The notes: generated by a model not told the origin, from the sequence alone. A DNA stretch of 64,000 nucleotides from DASPGQ01 sp035457705 (GCA_035457705.1 DATIBD010000019.1:71565-135564); one strand, 5' to 3'. Shown: positions 44,181 through 53,900, counted from the first letter of the stretch. Made by a program: numbers and translations.

Positions 44181-45074
44181 TCATTTCGATTGGGTTCGGA
44201 CACGGACTTGCGGCGGTGTGTCGTATTTGTAAAAGCCTTCGCCGCTGGCTCGCCCGAGCTTGCCCTGGTCGATGTAGTGCTCCTTGATGTAACGGGCGTT
44301 GGCCTGGCCCTGCTCATCGCGTGCGGCAGCGATGTTGAAGACGGTGTTGAGCCCGGCGATGTCCACCAGTTGCAGCGGGCCCTCCGGTGCGCGTGTAGTG
44401 ATGCGCCAGGTCTTATCGATCGTCTCGGGGTCCGCCACGCCGTTCACGACGAGGCTCAGGGCGGCTTGGAGAAAAGGAACCAGAAGTGAGTTCAAGACGT
44501 AGCCAGGTTGCTCCTTGTGAATCTCGATAGGTTCCATGCCTATCCGGCGTGCGAACTCCACCGTAGCGTCGTAGACGGCTGGGCTGGTCCCTGGGTGGCC
44601 CATGATCTCAGCGCCGTTCCGGATCCAGATCTCGTTGGCAAAGTGCAGCGCGAGGAACCGGTCGGGCCGCCCGGTGGCATCGGCGAGCGCGCTCGGCAGC
44701 AATGTGGAGGTGTTGGTGGCGAAGATCGTTCTTTCGGGCGCGAGCGGAGCGAGCTTCCGGTAGAGCTCTCGCTTGACATCCAGAAGCTCGGGCGCCGACT
44801 CGATGACGAGATCCGCGTCGCGAACCGCGTCGGCGAGGCTCGAGGAATACCGAATCCTGGCCAGCGCCGACTGGGCGCGGCCGCCGGACGCGCCAGGGAC
44901 ATCGTCTTCGTATCGGGTCGCGAGCGCCCCGAACCGCGCTCGGGCCTCCTCGAGGACTTTGTCGCTGATGTCGTAGGCGACGACTGCGAAGCCGGAATAT
45001 GCCGTCTGATACGCAATCTGCGAACCGAGGACGCCGGTTCCGAGCACCGTAATGTTGTCAATGTGTGCCGTCAT
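44181..45074 (-). CDS. 3-hydroxyacyl-CoA dehydrogenase (copy 2)
   Basis: 297 residues, first gene of the operon under the sigma-54 promoter at 45198. NAD motif TVLGTGVLGSQIAYQTAYSGF, FATNTSTLLPSALADATG, HFANEIWIRNGAEIMGHPG, tail PPQVRVRTQSK. It is closely similar to copy 1 throughout. A third, internally deleted copy lies at 53901. The same reaction class is expected; a slightly different chain-length preference could explain keeping both. Confidence 0.85.
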   Translation of the reverse strand: MTAHIDNITVLGTGVLGSQIAYQTAYSGFAVVAYDISDKVLEEARARFGALATRYEDDVPGASGGRAQSALARIRYSSSLADAVRDADLVIESAPELLDVKRELYRKLAPLAPERTIFATNTSTLLPSALADATGRPDRFLALHFANEIWIRNGAEIMGHPGTSPAVYDATVEFARRIGMEPIEIHKEQPGYVLNSLLVPFLQAALSLVVNGVADPETIDKTWRITTRAPEGPLQLVDIAGLNTVFNIAAARDEQGQANARYIKEHYIDQGKLGRASGEGFYKYDTPPQVRVRTQSK

Positions 45075-45197
45075 TTCGATTGTCCTTCCTTCAATGAGTA
45101 GTCAGTTCTCGGTTTGAGTCGATGGCTCGAGTTGATCTCGACGTCGCCATTCGTGCTGCCCTGGATTCTTAGTCATCGTTCCTCGACGGTCACCAAG

Positions 45198-45213
45198 AGC
45201 AATCCCCTTGCCA
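45198..45213 (-). promoter_or_regulatory. Sigma-54 (-24/-12) promoter of the dehydrogenase operon
   Basis: On the minus strand TGGCAAGGGGATTGCT has GG-N10-GC spacing and a full TTGCT box. Transcription would start near 45188, giving a 114-nt leader before copy 2. The intergenic stretch 45075-45430 otherwise holds only regulatory sequence. Confidence 0.8.
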
Positions 45214-45254
45214 GCGCAAGTTGCTGAATTCAAAAGAGTCGAGTGGGGTGTCTA

Positions 45255-45278
45255 TTGGCGTGTTCTCGCCAATGGCGA
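45255..45278. promoter_or_regulatory. Upstream activator palindromes
   Basis: TTGGCGTGTTCTCGCCAA (45255-45272) is an inverted repeat with 6-bp perfect outer arms, overlapped by CGCCA-A-TGGCG (45268-45278). It matches the sites at 38601 and 54202 and lies about 45 bp upstream of the sigma-54 core, a normal enhancer position. Confidence 0.7.
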
Positions 45279-45429
45279 AATGCTGTACAACAACGAAGCG
45301 ACAGGACTAGTTTTTGGTGGGTCGCGCTCTCAAGCGGTTATTCTTGAGCGAGCAACAGCTCGTGGTAGGAGCGCCGAGGAGCCAGGCACCCGGGATTCGA
45401 GACGGTAGTCGCAATCCGATCGCGATGCC

Positions 45430-45850
45430 TCACTGCGGTGGAAGATCCCGCATCAGGTACATGGCGGACGACAGGTAATAGTTTCGGGCGATGGCGTTGA
45501 TCTGTCGCTCGCCGAGCTCAACAAGCGAGCGCCTGAGCCTTGGTCCTCTTTGCGCTCGCGTTGGCGTCGTCATTGGCGAGCACGTAGTCGGCGAGCTCAG
45601 CCGCCCACTCGAACTCGCGCGCAGCCAGCGCCTCGCGCCCGCGCGCCAGGACCTGTTCGGCGCCCCCGATCAGACGGACCAGTTTTGCTGCGCGAGCCCT
45701 CCCGGAAAGCGGAAACAGATTTGTGGCGTTTCCGTCGAACCAGCCCGCGCGGTCGGCGTGGGACGCTCGCCCTGCTTCATCGCCTGGATCGTCTGATCGA
45801 GGATGGACTTGATCCCATCGCGGTACGCCGTGAGCGCGGCGAGCGCCACG
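45430..45850 (-). pseudogene. Truncated, internally deleted copy of the alkyl-sulfatase-like MBL gene
   Basis: Near-identical to the 3' third of the gene at 54378: GWFDGNATNLFPL, then KLVRLIGGAEQVLARGREALAAREFEWAAELADY, on to the same stop context. An indel near 45528-45540 breaks the frame and about 90 bp are deleted near 45755. Homology ends at about 45850, where unrelated sequence begins. The N-terminal metal-binding domain is absent. Confidence 0.8.
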
Positions 45851-45908
45851 GCGCGCCTCCAGCAAACGGCTTTCCTTTTCGTCTAAGTACGGTTGCCAGT
45901 TTCATCGC

Positions 45909-46565
45909 TCACTTCGGCAGCTCGGTTCCGGCCTGTTCCGCTGCCATGTAGGCAGCATACCAGTCAGGCCAGTTAACGTCGCGCGTTCCGGTGCGCTTTT
46001 CGTGCTGGCCGTGAGCGGCCTCGGCCCGTCGAAGCGCCGTAGCCAAGTCGTTTGCAGAGCCGAATGACGTCACGCCGGAGTCGATGCGCCCGGGCAGACG
46101 CGTCGTGATCTCCTGTAACAACCAACTGTTGCCGTCGGGATCGCTAAACGAGGCGAGCGAGCGATAAGTGCCACGTTCAGGATCCGGCCCACCAACCGGG
46201 CCGTTCGGACCAAGATGGAAGATCTCGCTTACCTTGATGCCCACCGCGACCAACTGATTCCGTGCAGCCTCGATGTCAGAGACGATCAGATACGTTCTTT
46301 GGACCGACCCGGGGGCGGCCGAAGTAAGGCTCCTACCGAATTGCACCGAACACGCGGAGCCGGGCGGTGTGAATTGGAAAACGCCCGAGCCGGGCGGCGT
46401 GACGTCCTGCCTCCAACCGAGTTTGCGGTAGAACTGCTCCGCGCGTTCGACATCCGAGACGGGGATGACGACTACCTCGAGCTTCATGTCGACGGGTACT
46501 GGCTCGCCGATCCGGCCACTGCTACGAGCGTCCTCAGTCTGTTTTTGACCTGATGTTCGATTCAT
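45909..46565 (-). CDS. VOC (glyoxalase-fold) family protein
   Basis: 218 residues. AGGAGAAGCC precedes ATG 46565. Tail motifs SFSDPDGNSWLLQEITTRLPG and the core LEVVVIPVSDVERAEQFYRKLGW show a single-domain VOC protein with an extra helical C-terminus (LRRAEAAHGQHEKRTG ... DWYAAYMAAEQAG). It shares this architecture with the gene at 62055. Substrate unknown; the family includes lyases, dioxygenases and resistance proteins. Confidence 0.85.
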   Translation of the reverse strand: MNRTSGQKQTEDARSSGRIGEPVPVDMKLEVVVIPVSDVERAEQFYRKLGWRQDVTPPGSGVFQFTPPGSACSVQFGRSLTSAAPGSVQRTYLIVSDIEAARNQLVAVGIKVSEIFHLGPNGPVGGPDPERGTYRSLASFSDPDGNSWLLQEITTRLPGRIDSGVTSFGSANDLATALRRAEAAHGQHEKRTGTRDVNWPDWYAAYMAAEQAGTELPK

Positions 46566-46658
46566 GGCTTCTCCTTTGGATTTAGTTCTGGTCCTTTTTA
46601 GATTGAGTGAGACGCACGGCTACGCCGTCGTGGCAATTCTCTTCCGGAATATCGCGTG

Positions 46659-47060
46659 TCACTGGGCCAACACGACCAGCGGCTTTCCTTTTTCGACGAT
46701 ATACGTCGCGAGTTCCCTTCCGCGGTCGCTGCCGACGTTCCGCGCCGAGTGGATCTTTCCAGCCGGAATGAACACGACGTCGCCGGCCTTAAGGGTCACC
46801 GCCGGCTTGCCCTCGACCGTGTATTCCCACGTGCCTTCGAGAACATAGATGATCTCTTCGCCCGGATGCGAGTGCCTCGGGGCCGTCGTTCCCGGCCCGA
46901 GCTCGACGATCGTCTGGACGACTTCGCGTCCCGTGACGCTCAAATCGTGCCGCTGGAGATCGATGCGCCGGGCTCCCACTTGCTGCGCCTGAGCCACATG
47001 CAGCGCTAGGCAGGTTGCGGCGATCAGCGCCGCGATTGCCATGATTCGAGTCCCATTCAT
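46659..47060 (-). CDS. Secreted single-domain cupin protein
   Basis: 133 residues: signal peptide (IMAIAALIAATCLALHVAQAQ), then a cupin with motif 1 PRHSHPGEEIIYVLEGTWEY and motif 2 VVFIPAGKIHSARNV. Metal-binding histidines are intact. AAGGAG precedes the ATG. It may be a periplasmic sensor-like or dioxygenase-like protein; no specific substrate is visible. It lies between the VOC gene and the RND outer-membrane gene, same strand. Confidence 0.8.
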   Translation of the reverse strand: MNGTRIMAIAALIAATCLALHVAQAQQVGARRIDLQRHDLSVTGREVVQTIVELGPGTTAPRHSHPGEEIIYVLEGTWEYTVEGKPAVTLKAGDVVFIPAGKIHSARNVGSDRGRELATYIVEKGKPLVVLAQ

Positions 47061-47075
47061 AAAAACTCCTTCCGT

Positions 47076-47125
47076 ATTTCAAGGCTCCCTTGAGGCCCGC
47101 ATTTCAAGGCTCCCTTGAGGCCCGA
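47076..47125. repeat. 25-bp tandem duplication
   Basis: ATTTCAAGGCTCCCTTGAGG plus the next five bases occurs twice in direct succession (47076-47100 and 47101-47125, 24 of 25 identical). Each unit contains an inverted repeat (AAGG...CCTT). The second unit covers the stop region of the outer-membrane factor gene and may have shifted the original stop. Confidence 0.8.
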
Positions 47126-48504
47126 TCCTCCGCCGGCCATCCGCCGCCGAGCGCCCGGTACAGATCGACCATGGCCACGAGCTGGTCGCGCCGCGTTCGC
47201 GCGAGGTCGAGCTCGGCCGGGAAAAGCTCCTGCTGCGCTTCGAGCACTTCGAAGTACGCTGAGAGCCCGGAAGCGTAGCGGAGGTTCGCGAGGCGCACGG
47301 CCTCGAGGTGCGCCGCCACCGCCTGCGCCCGCAGCATTTCCGTTTGCGCCAGCTTGGAACGGTCCACGAGAGCGTTCGAGACCTCGACGAAGGCGTTCGC
47401 CACCGCGGCTTCGTATTGGACCCGAGCCTGTTCCCATTGCGCAACGGCCGCTTCGTGTCCTCGTTTGATACGACCCCCCTGGAAGAGCGGACCGAGGAGG
47501 CCCGCGCCGATGCTCCAGGTGTTGCCGTCCGAGAACAGGCTTCCGAGATCCGGGCTGACGCTGCCGAAGAGGCCGGTGAGACTCAATCGCGGGAAGAACG
47601 CCGCCTTGGCGACGCCGACGTTCGCATTCGCCGCCACCAGGATCTGCTCGGCCTGTCGGATGTCCGGCCGTCGCTCGAGGAGGCTCGAAGGGAGGCCGGG
47701 TGGGACCTCCGATGGCAAGCGCTGGGGTGTCGCCGGCCGAGGTATGGGCTGAGGGTTCCGACCAAGGAGGAAGTTGATCCGGTTCTCGGTGGACACGATG
47801 GCCCGCTCGATCTCGGGAATCTCCGCCGCGACCTCGTTGAGGGTGGCCTCGGCGCGGGCGGTCTCGAGGGCGGAGGCGGCTCCTCCCTCGAGACGCCGCC
47901 GGAAGAGATTGTAGGTCTCCTGGAAGGCCGCGGTGGTGCGGTTCGCGATCTCGAGCTCCGCCTCCAGCTCTCGCAGGTCGAGATAGGCGGCCGCCACATC
48001 AGCCGCCAGCGAGAGGAGGACGCCGCGCCGTCCTTCCTCCGTTGCGAGGTAATGCCCGAGCGCTGACTCGTTGAGCCGCCGGATGCGTCCCCACAAGTCG
48101 AGCTCCCAGGAAAAGCCGACGTCCGCGATCCACCGGCTCTGCGTGGTGCCCAAAGGGTCGACGGTTGGATCGGCGCGCGCGCGCTGCCAGGCCACCTGGT
48201 AAGCGTCCGAAGGGAAGAACTCCGAGCGGGCGATACCGTATCGGGCGCGCGCCTCCTCGACTCGGGCCGCGGCTTCGCGGACGTCGAAACCGTTGCGGAG
48301 GGCTTCCTCGACGAGCCCGGTCAACACCGGGTCGCCGAAGACGTCCCACCACGCGACGTCCGCGAGGGATCGGGCCTCGGCCAGTTGCTCTTCCGCGTAA
48401 AACGCATCCGGGACCGGAACGGTCGGACGCGCGTATTTCGGCCCGACCGAGCAGCCGCTGAGCAACGACACGGCGCAGAGCGCTAAAGAGGCGTGCCTCT
48501 TCAC
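47104..48504 (-). CDS. RND efflux outer-membrane lipoprotein (OprM/NodT family)
   Basis: 466 residues with lipobox LLSGCSVGPKYARPTVPVP and paired OEP domains: FDVREAAARVEEARARYGIARSEFFP, SWELDLWGRIRR and the second-half PGLPSSLLERRPDIRQAEQIL. It forms the trimeric outer-membrane channel of a tripartite pump. Its start overlaps the stop of the RND permease gene by 4 bp. The C-terminus lies in the 25-bp tandem duplication. Confidence 0.92.
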   Translation of the reverse strand: MKRHASLALCAVSLLSGCSVGPKYARPTVPVPDAFYAEEQLAEARSLADVAWWDVFGDPVLTGLVEEALRNGFDVREAAARVEEARARYGIARSEFFPSDAYQVAWQRARADPTVDPLGTTQSRWIADVGFSWELDLWGRIRRLNESALGHYLATEEGRRGVLLSLAADVAAAYLDLRELEAELEIANRTTAAFQETYNLFRRRLEGGAASALETARAEATLNEVAAEIPEIERAIVSTENRINFLLGRNPQPIPRPATPQRLPSEVPPGLPSSLLERRPDIRQAEQILVAANANVGVAKAAFFPRLSLTGLFGSVSPDLGSLFSDGNTWSIGAGLLGPLFQGGRIKRGHEAAVAQWEQARVQYEAAVANAFVEVSNALVDRSKLAQTEMLRAQAVAAHLEAVRLANLRYASGLSAYFEVLEAQQELFPAELDLARTRRDQLVAMVDLYRALGGGWPAEDRASREP

Positions 48505-51500
48505 GCCCCCACCTCCGTCGGGCTCGCGTCCGTTTCGCTCCGGGTGGCTCGCCTTCGCTCCGCCCCCGCCAGCCGCTCAACCAGCACGTACAGCGCGGGG
48601 ATAATAAAGATGGCCAGGCCGGTCGCGGCAAGCATCCCCGAGATCACCGTCGTTCCCAGGATCTGCCGACCTGCAGCTCCCGCGCCCTGGGCGCTCCAGA
48701 GCGGCACGCAGCCGAGGATGAACGCCAACGACGTCATGAGGATCGGCCGGAGCCTCAGCCTCGCGCCCTCGAGCGCAGCTTCCATCAGCGTCGCGCCGCG
48801 TTCGAATTCGTCTTTCGCGAACTCGACGATGAGGATGGCGTTCTTCGCCGCGAGGCCGATGAGCATGACCAGGCCGATCTGGCCGTACACGTCGAGAGCG
48901 AGGCCGCGCCCGAAAAGTCCCAGGAAGGCCCCGACCACAGCCACCGGCACCGAGAGCAGCACGCTGAAAGGGAGCGACCAGCTCTCGTAGAGAGCGGCGA
49001 GGATCAGGAACACGAAGCCCAACGAGAGCGCGAACACCGTGGTCGATCGGCCCGCCGCCTGCCGCTCCTGGTAGGAGAGGTCGGCCCAGTCGTAGCCCAT
49101 TTCCGGGGGCAGGACCTGCCGCGCCACGTCCTCGAGGGCCGCCATTGCGTCCCCCGAGCTGTACCCGGTCGCTGGCTGGCCGGTGATCAGCGCGGCGCGA
49201 AATAGGTTGAACCGCTGGGTGTCCTCCGGCCCGAAGACCCGGCGCTGCTGCACGACCGTCGAGAGCGGCAGCATCTCTCGCCTGTCGTTCCGGACGTAGA
49301 AGCGGCCGATGTCCTCGGGAGCGACCCGGTCCTCGGCCTCTGCTTGCAGGAAGACGCGCCACTGGCGACCGAAGCGGTTGAACTGGTTCACATACAGTCC
49401 ACCGAGGAAGGCCTGCAGCGTCTGGTAAACGTCGGCCACCGCAACCCCCAGTTTCAACACCTTGTCCCGCTCGACATCGGCGTAGACCTGGGGCACTCCC
49501 GCGCGGAAGGTGCTGTTGACGTTCGCAAGCTCCGGCCGCTGGCGCGCCGCCTCGAGGAACCTCTCCAGGTTCTCGCTCAGGAACTGAACGGTTCCGCCGC
49601 TTCGGTCCTGCAGCCAGAACGAGAACCCGCCCGCGGTGCCGATCCCCGGGATCGCCGGCGGGCCGAACGCGAACGCGATGGCCTCCTTCACTTCGCGGCG
49701 CAGCCTCCCGTTGAGGGAGGACAGGATCTCCCGCGCGTGGAGGCTCTCCCCGCGCCGCTCTTCCCACGGATCCAGAGTGACGAAGAAGAACGCGGTATAG
49801 GAGGCCGATGTGCGGGTCAGGAGGCTGAAGCCGTTGATCGTGACCACGTGCTCTACCCCCTCCGTCTCCGCGAGCATCTCTTCGATCCGGCGGGTGACCT
49901 CGAGGGTGCGCCCGAGTGAAGCCGCGTCGGGAAGCTGAACGTTCATGAGGAGGAAGCCCTGATCTTCCTCGGCCACGAAGCCGGTCGGGAGCCGCCGTCC
50001 GAGATCGGCGGCCAGGATGGCGAATGCGGCAAGGATCGCGAGACCGAGCACGGCTTTTCGCGCGAGCCCATGGGACAGATCGACGTAGCCGTGGGTCGCC
50101 CTGGCGAAACCGCGGTTGAAAGCCCGGAAGAAGAATCCCAGCGGGCCTCTGGCCTCGCGCCGCGGCCGGAGGATGAGGGCCGAGAGCGCGGGCGAGAGGC
50201 TCAAGGCGTTGAAGGCGGAGATCACGACCGCGAGGGCGATAGTGACCGCGAACTGCTGGTTGAGACGTCCCTGGATACCTCCCATGAGGCCGATGGGCAC
50301 GAAGACCGCCGAGAGCACGAGGGCGATGCCCACCACCGGACCCGACACCTCGGACATGGCCTTGAGTGTGGCCTCCCGCGGCGAAAGGCCGAGCTCGATG
50401 TGGCGCTCGACCGCTTCCACCACCACGATAGCGTCGTCAACCACCAGGCCGATGGCGAGGACCAGGGCGAAGAGCGACAGCGTGTTGATGGAGAAACCGA
50501 GGAAGGGGAAGAACGCGAACGTCCCCACCAGGGACACCGGCACGGCGATGAGCGGAATCAGCGTGGCCCGCCAGTTCTGGAGAAACAGGAAGACCACCAC
50601 GATTACGAGGAGGGTGGCCTCGCCGATGGTCTTCACGATCTCGGCGATGCCCTCGGTCACCGGCCGCGTGGTGTCGAGACCCACCTCATAATCGAGATCG
50701 TCGGGGAATCGGGTCTTGAGCTCATCCATGGTCGCCTTGACGCCCTCGGCCACGGAGAGGGCGTTGGCACCGGGGGACTGGAACACGGCCACCAGGGCGC
50801 TCGGCCGGCCGTCGAAGCGGCCCGACTGGTTGTAGGTTTGGGCGCCGAGCTCGATGCGAGCCACGTCCGCAAGCCGCACCACGGAGCCGTCGGGGGTGAG
50901 ACGCACTACCACGCGGCCGAACTCCTCGGCGGTGACGAGGCGTCCCTGCGAGCGTACGGTGTAGGTGAGCTGCTGGCCCGGGGGGGCGGGCTCTCCGCCC
51001 ACCCGACCCGACGGGTTCACCGCGCTCTGCTCTCGCACCGCCCGGACTAGGTCGGGCACGGTCACACCCAGCTTCGCGAGGGTGTCGGGCTTGACCCAGA
51101 TCCGCATGGCGTACTCGGCGAGGCCGAAGTTGATGACCTGACCCACACCGCGCACGCGGTAGAGTGCATCGTTGACGTTGATGAGGGCGTAGTTGCCGAG
51201 GAAGAGCGAGTCGTGGGTGCCCTTCGGCGAGGTTAGGGCGAAGACGATGAGGGGAAGGCCGACCGTGCTGCGGTAGGTGAGGCCGTACAGGATGACGTCG
51301 GCGGGAAGGTTGGGCTGTGCTTGAGCGGCGCGGTTCTGCGCGTTCACCTGGTCGATATTGACTTCCGTCTCCACGTCGAAGGTGACCTGCAGCGTCATCG
51401 TCCCGTCGTTCGCGTTCGTGGATTGCATGTAGAGCATCTGCTCCACACCGTTCATCTGCTGCTCGAGAGGTGTCGCCACCGACTGCTCGATGGTGATGGC

Positions 51501-51659
51501 GTCCGCGCCGGTGAAGGTGGTCTGGATCTGGATGACGGGCGGAATGATGGAGGGGAACTGGGCCACCGGGAGTCCGGTCATCGCCACCACGCCCAGGACG
51601 ACGGTCAGGACCGCGATCACGATGGCCACGATCGGACGGTCGACGAAGAAGCGAGCCAT
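48501..51659 (-). CDS. RND multidrug efflux transporter (HAE1 family, AcrB/MexB-like)
   Basis: 1052 residues, normal length for AcrB-type pumps. N-terminus FVDRPIVAIVIAVLTVVLGVVAM, the twin acidic residues in TM4 (GLVVDDAIVVVEAVERHI), the TM10 lysine (GLAAKNAILIVEFAK), and two large periplasmic loops. It exports hydrophobic compounds by proton antiport, working with the adaptor and channel encoded on either side. The adaptor stop (51661) is one base from its ATG, so all three genes are one operon. Confidence 0.95.
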   Translation of the reverse strand: MARFFVDRPIVAIVIAVLTVVLGVVAMTGLPVAQFPSIIPPVIQIQTTFTGADAITIEQSVATPLEQQMNGVEQMLYMQSTNANDGTMTLQVTFDVETEVNIDQVNAQNRAAQAQPNLPADVILYGLTYRSTVGLPLIVFALTSPKGTHDSLFLGNYALINVNDALYRVRGVGQVINFGLAEYAMRIWVKPDTLAKLGVTVPDLVRAVREQSAVNPSGRVGGEPAPPGQQLTYTVRSQGRLVTAEEFGRVVVRLTPDGSVVRLADVARIELGAQTYNQSGRFDGRPSALVAVFQSPGANALSVAEGVKATMDELKTRFPDDLDYEVGLDTTRPVTEGIAEIVKTIGEATLLVIVVVFLFLQNWRATLIPLIAVPVSLVGTFAFFPFLGFSINTLSLFALVLAIGLVVDDAIVVVEAVERHIELGLSPREATLKAMSEVSGPVVGIALVLSAVFVPIGLMGGIQGRLNQQFAVTIALAVVISAFNALSLSPALSALILRPRREARGPLGFFFRAFNRGFARATHGYVDLSHGLARKAVLGLAILAAFAILAADLGRRLPTGFVAEEDQGFLLMNVQLPDAASLGRTLEVTRRIEEMLAETEGVEHVVTINGFSLLTRTSASYTAFFFVTLDPWEERRGESLHAREILSSLNGRLRREVKEAIAFAFGPPAIPGIGTAGGFSFWLQDRSGGTVQFLSENLERFLEAARQRPELANVNSTFRAGVPQVYADVERDKVLKLGVAVADVYQTLQAFLGGLYVNQFNRFGRQWRVFLQAEAEDRVAPEDIGRFYVRNDRREMLPLSTVVQQRRVFGPEDTQRFNLFRAALITGQPATGYSSGDAMAALEDVARQVLPPEMGYDWADLSYQERQAAGRSTTVFALSLGFVFLILAALYESWSLPFSVLLSVPVAVVGAFLGLFGRGLALDVYGQIGLVMLIGLAAKNAILIVEFAKDEFERGATLMEAALEGARLRLRPILMTSLAFILGCVPLWSAQGAGAAGRQILGTTVISGMLAATGLAIFIIPALYVLVERLAGAERRRATRSETDASPTEVGA

Positions 51660-51660
51660 G

Positions 51661-52791
51661 TCAGCTTTCCGAGCGGCCTTGAGTCTGAGGCGCGGGTGTC
51701 GCCGTCACCGCCATCCCGGGCCGCACGTGTTGAAGCCCGACCACGATCACGTTCTCCCCGAATCTCAGGCCCTTCTCGACCACCCAGAGATCCCCCACGC
51801 GCGCGCCCAGCTCGACGGCACGGAACTCCGCTTTGCCGTCGGCTCCGACGACCACGACCCGGAAGCCGCCTTGCAACTCGGACACCGCGCGCTGGGGGAC
51901 GAGGAGCGCGTCTTCGTTGACCTGGAGAGAGGCCCGCACCTTCGCGAACTGTCCCGGTCGGAGGATGCGCCCGGGGTTGGGGAAGAATCCCCAGATGGTC
52001 AATGTCCCCGTCGACACGCTCACCTGACGATCCGCGCGCGCCGCCTTGCCGGCGTGCGGGTACACGGTGCCGTCCTCCAGCACCAGCTCGAGCGCGGGGC
52101 CCTGCTCCGTCGTGGCGTAGTTCGGACGGTTGATGATGGCCGCCCGGCCCAGGTACTCGCGCTCCGAGATGCCGAAGGTGACGCGGATGGGATCGACGGT
52201 CGAGACCGTGGTCAGGACCGAATGCGGACCGACCAGAGCTCCCACCTGGACGCGCGCCAGGCCGGCGATGCCCTCGATGGGCGAGGTCACTTTCGTCCAG
52301 CCCAGGTTGAGGGCGGCCTGTTCCACCGCCGCTTGCGCTGCCGCCACTGCCGCTCGCGCGTCCCGTTGGGCGGCGAGGGCATAGTCGAGCTCCTGCTGGC
52401 TGATGGCTCTGTCGGAGACCAGAGGGGTGAACCGCTCGACGTCCGTGGTGGCGCGGGCAAGCCGGGCCTCGGCCTGGCCGAGAACTCCCTGCGCCTGCCC
52501 GAGCGCGGCCTGGAATGGGCGCGGGTCGATCTCGAAGAGCAGGTCGCTCGGACCCACGACCTGTCCCTCCTTGTAGAACTGTCGCAGCAGGTACCCCTCG
52601 ACCCGCGGCTGGATGTCGGCGTTCACCGAGCCTTCGAGGGTCCCGATCCACTCGCTGATCACGGGCACGTCCTCCTGGACCACGGGCGCCACCTGCACCT
52701 CCGGCGGCGGCGGGGCCGGCGCTTGCTCTTGCCTGCAGCCCCAGTGGAACAGCAAAACAATACCGATCGGAAATCGGATGGCTCGTCTCAC
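51661..52791 (-). CDS. RND efflux periplasmic adaptor (membrane fusion) lipoprotein
   Basis: 376 residues from GTG 52791, chosen for GGAGG 7 bp upstream and the lipoprotein signal (IRFPIGIVLLFHWGC). Barrel-sandwich and hairpin motifs: GTLEGSVNADIQPRVEGYLLRQFYKEGQVV, the coiled-coil AEARLARATTDVERFTPLV, and the lipoyl-like VTSPIEGIAGLARVQVG. First gene of the adaptor-pump-channel operon. The much longer open frame upstream is made of relic ORFs. Confidence 0.92.
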   Translation of the reverse strand: MRRAIRFPIGIVLLFHWGCRQEQAPAPPPPEVQVAPVVQEDVPVISEWIGTLEGSVNADIQPRVEGYLLRQFYKEGQVVGPSDLLFEIDPRPFQAALGQAQGVLGQAEARLARATTDVERFTPLVSDRAISQQELDYALAAQRDARAAVAAAQAAVEQAALNLGWTKVTSPIEGIAGLARVQVGALVGPHSVLTTVSTVDPIRVTFGISEREYLGRAAIINRPNYATTEQGPALELVLEDGTVYPHAGKAARADRQVSVSTGTLTIWGFFPNPGRILRPGQFAKVRASLQVNEDALLVPQRAVSELQGGFRVVVVGADGKAEFRAVELGARVGDLWVVEKGLRFGENVIVVGLQHVRPGMAVTATPAPQTQGRSES

Positions 52792-52934
52792 GGCGATGCC
52801 TCCCCGCCCTCCAATGGAGGACAGGATCCTAGCAAGCCCAGAGTATCGGCGCTTCACCTCAATCCTTTTGCACGACCCCGCCACCCGCTCACCGAGCTTG
52901 GCCAAATGACACGAATCCGCCTCCGACGCTCCGT

Positions 52935-53199
52935 TCAGCAGTCGAACCACTGCCCGAGTGCCTTCACCTTCTCCTCGGTAAAGGGCGGAAAAAGGTGATC
53001 GATGGCAACGTCGGGAGGCGAGACGAGAATCGACTTGGCGTGCGTGAGGGCGTCGAACCCGTGCTTCCCGTAGTAGTGGCCGATGCCAGACGTGCGGACT
53101 CCTCCATAGGGCATCGTCTCGATGAACAGGAAGACGTTGGTCTGATTGACGGCGCCGCCGCCGAAGGACAACGAGCGCAGTAACCGGTCGATCGTCCTC
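52935..53199 (-). pseudogene. 3' fragment of an aldehyde dehydrogenase (coniferyl-aldehyde-dehydrogenase-like)
   Basis: IDRLLRSLSFGGGAVNQTNVF, ETMPYGGVRTSGIGHYYGKHGF, ... ILVSPPDVAIDHLFPPFTEEKV is the normal C-terminal fifth of an ALDH of the coniferyl aldehyde group. The catalytic Cys and NAD-binding parts are missing. It abuts the stop of a broken alcohol dehydrogenase, suggesting a former alcohol/aldehyde oxidation pair joined by deletion. Confidence 0.8.
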
Positions 53200-53868
53200 T
53201 AATCGCGGCTGAACACGTACCCGGCCAGGGGCTTGGGCCGCGGCTTGATCGTCGCGACCCTCGTCGACCGCTTCGATCGGCTCGCTTCGGATGGGAATGG
53301 GCTTGACCTTGCCGTCGCACACGAGCGCGACCAGTTCGCGCAGCTCGTCGAGCGTCCCCACGAAGGAGCCGCGCAAGGCCAGCTGACGCTGTACCAGAAA
53401 GGGCAGGGGCATTTGCAACGCACCCCCGAAGAGCCCGACGTTAACATATGTGCAGCCGGTGCGCAGCACCGACACCCGCAAGGCCCGATGTCTGCTGGGC
53501 TCCCACGAAGTCGACAACGCCGATGAGCCCGCCCGTCTGCTGCTGAATCGTCTCCGCGACATCCGCGCGGCTGTCGAAGACCAAGTCGGCGCCATAGGAC
53601 CGGGCGAGCGTCAGCTTCGCCGGATCGATGTCCATCGCCACAACCGGACAAGGCCGGTTCCCTTGGCGATCGCGAGCGCCATCAGCCCGAGCCCGCCCAT
53701 GCCGAGTATCCCGATCGGACCGTCGCGGCGGACGATCTTGCGCAGTGCGGGAATGGCCGGTGATCCGCAACACGCGAGGATGCCCGCGTCGCCAGAATCC
53801 AAGCCGTCCGCGGGGGAAGGCAACGGCGCATAGCCGGCCAACGACATTGCAGGCGTATAGCATCGTCT
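53199..53868 (-). pseudogene. Zinc-type alcohol dehydrogenase, 5'-truncated and frameshifted
   Basis: Pieces in three frames follow MDR dehydrogenase order: GILACCGSPAIPALRKI, then IGILGMGGLGLMALAIAKG (nucleotide fold), VVAMDIDPAKLTLARSYGADLVFDSRADV, VVDFVGAQQTSG, then YVNVGLFGGALQMPLPFLVQR and the end KPLAGYVFSRD-stop. At least three frameshifts are needed and the N-terminal catalytic-zinc region is gone. The truncation point (about 53868) is the edge of duplicated cassette copy B. Confidence 0.8.
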
Positions 53869-53900
53869 CCTTTCAACGACGCTTAGCAACTCAATGACTC

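Larger units (their letters stand above)
44151..45850. repeat. Duplicated cassette, copy A
   Basis: Begins with TTTCAACAACGCTTGGCAAC and contains an intact dehydrogenase, the sigma-54 promoter, the palindrome and a ruined 3' piece of the MBL gene. Long stretches are almost identical to copy B at 53871-54890, including the non-coding promoter block. Confidence 0.8.

Noticed and set aside
50070..51050. 326-codon plus-strand open frame, His/Gly/Glu-rich
   Set aside because: Antisense of the RND transporter; composition is that expected from reversing hydrophobic codons.
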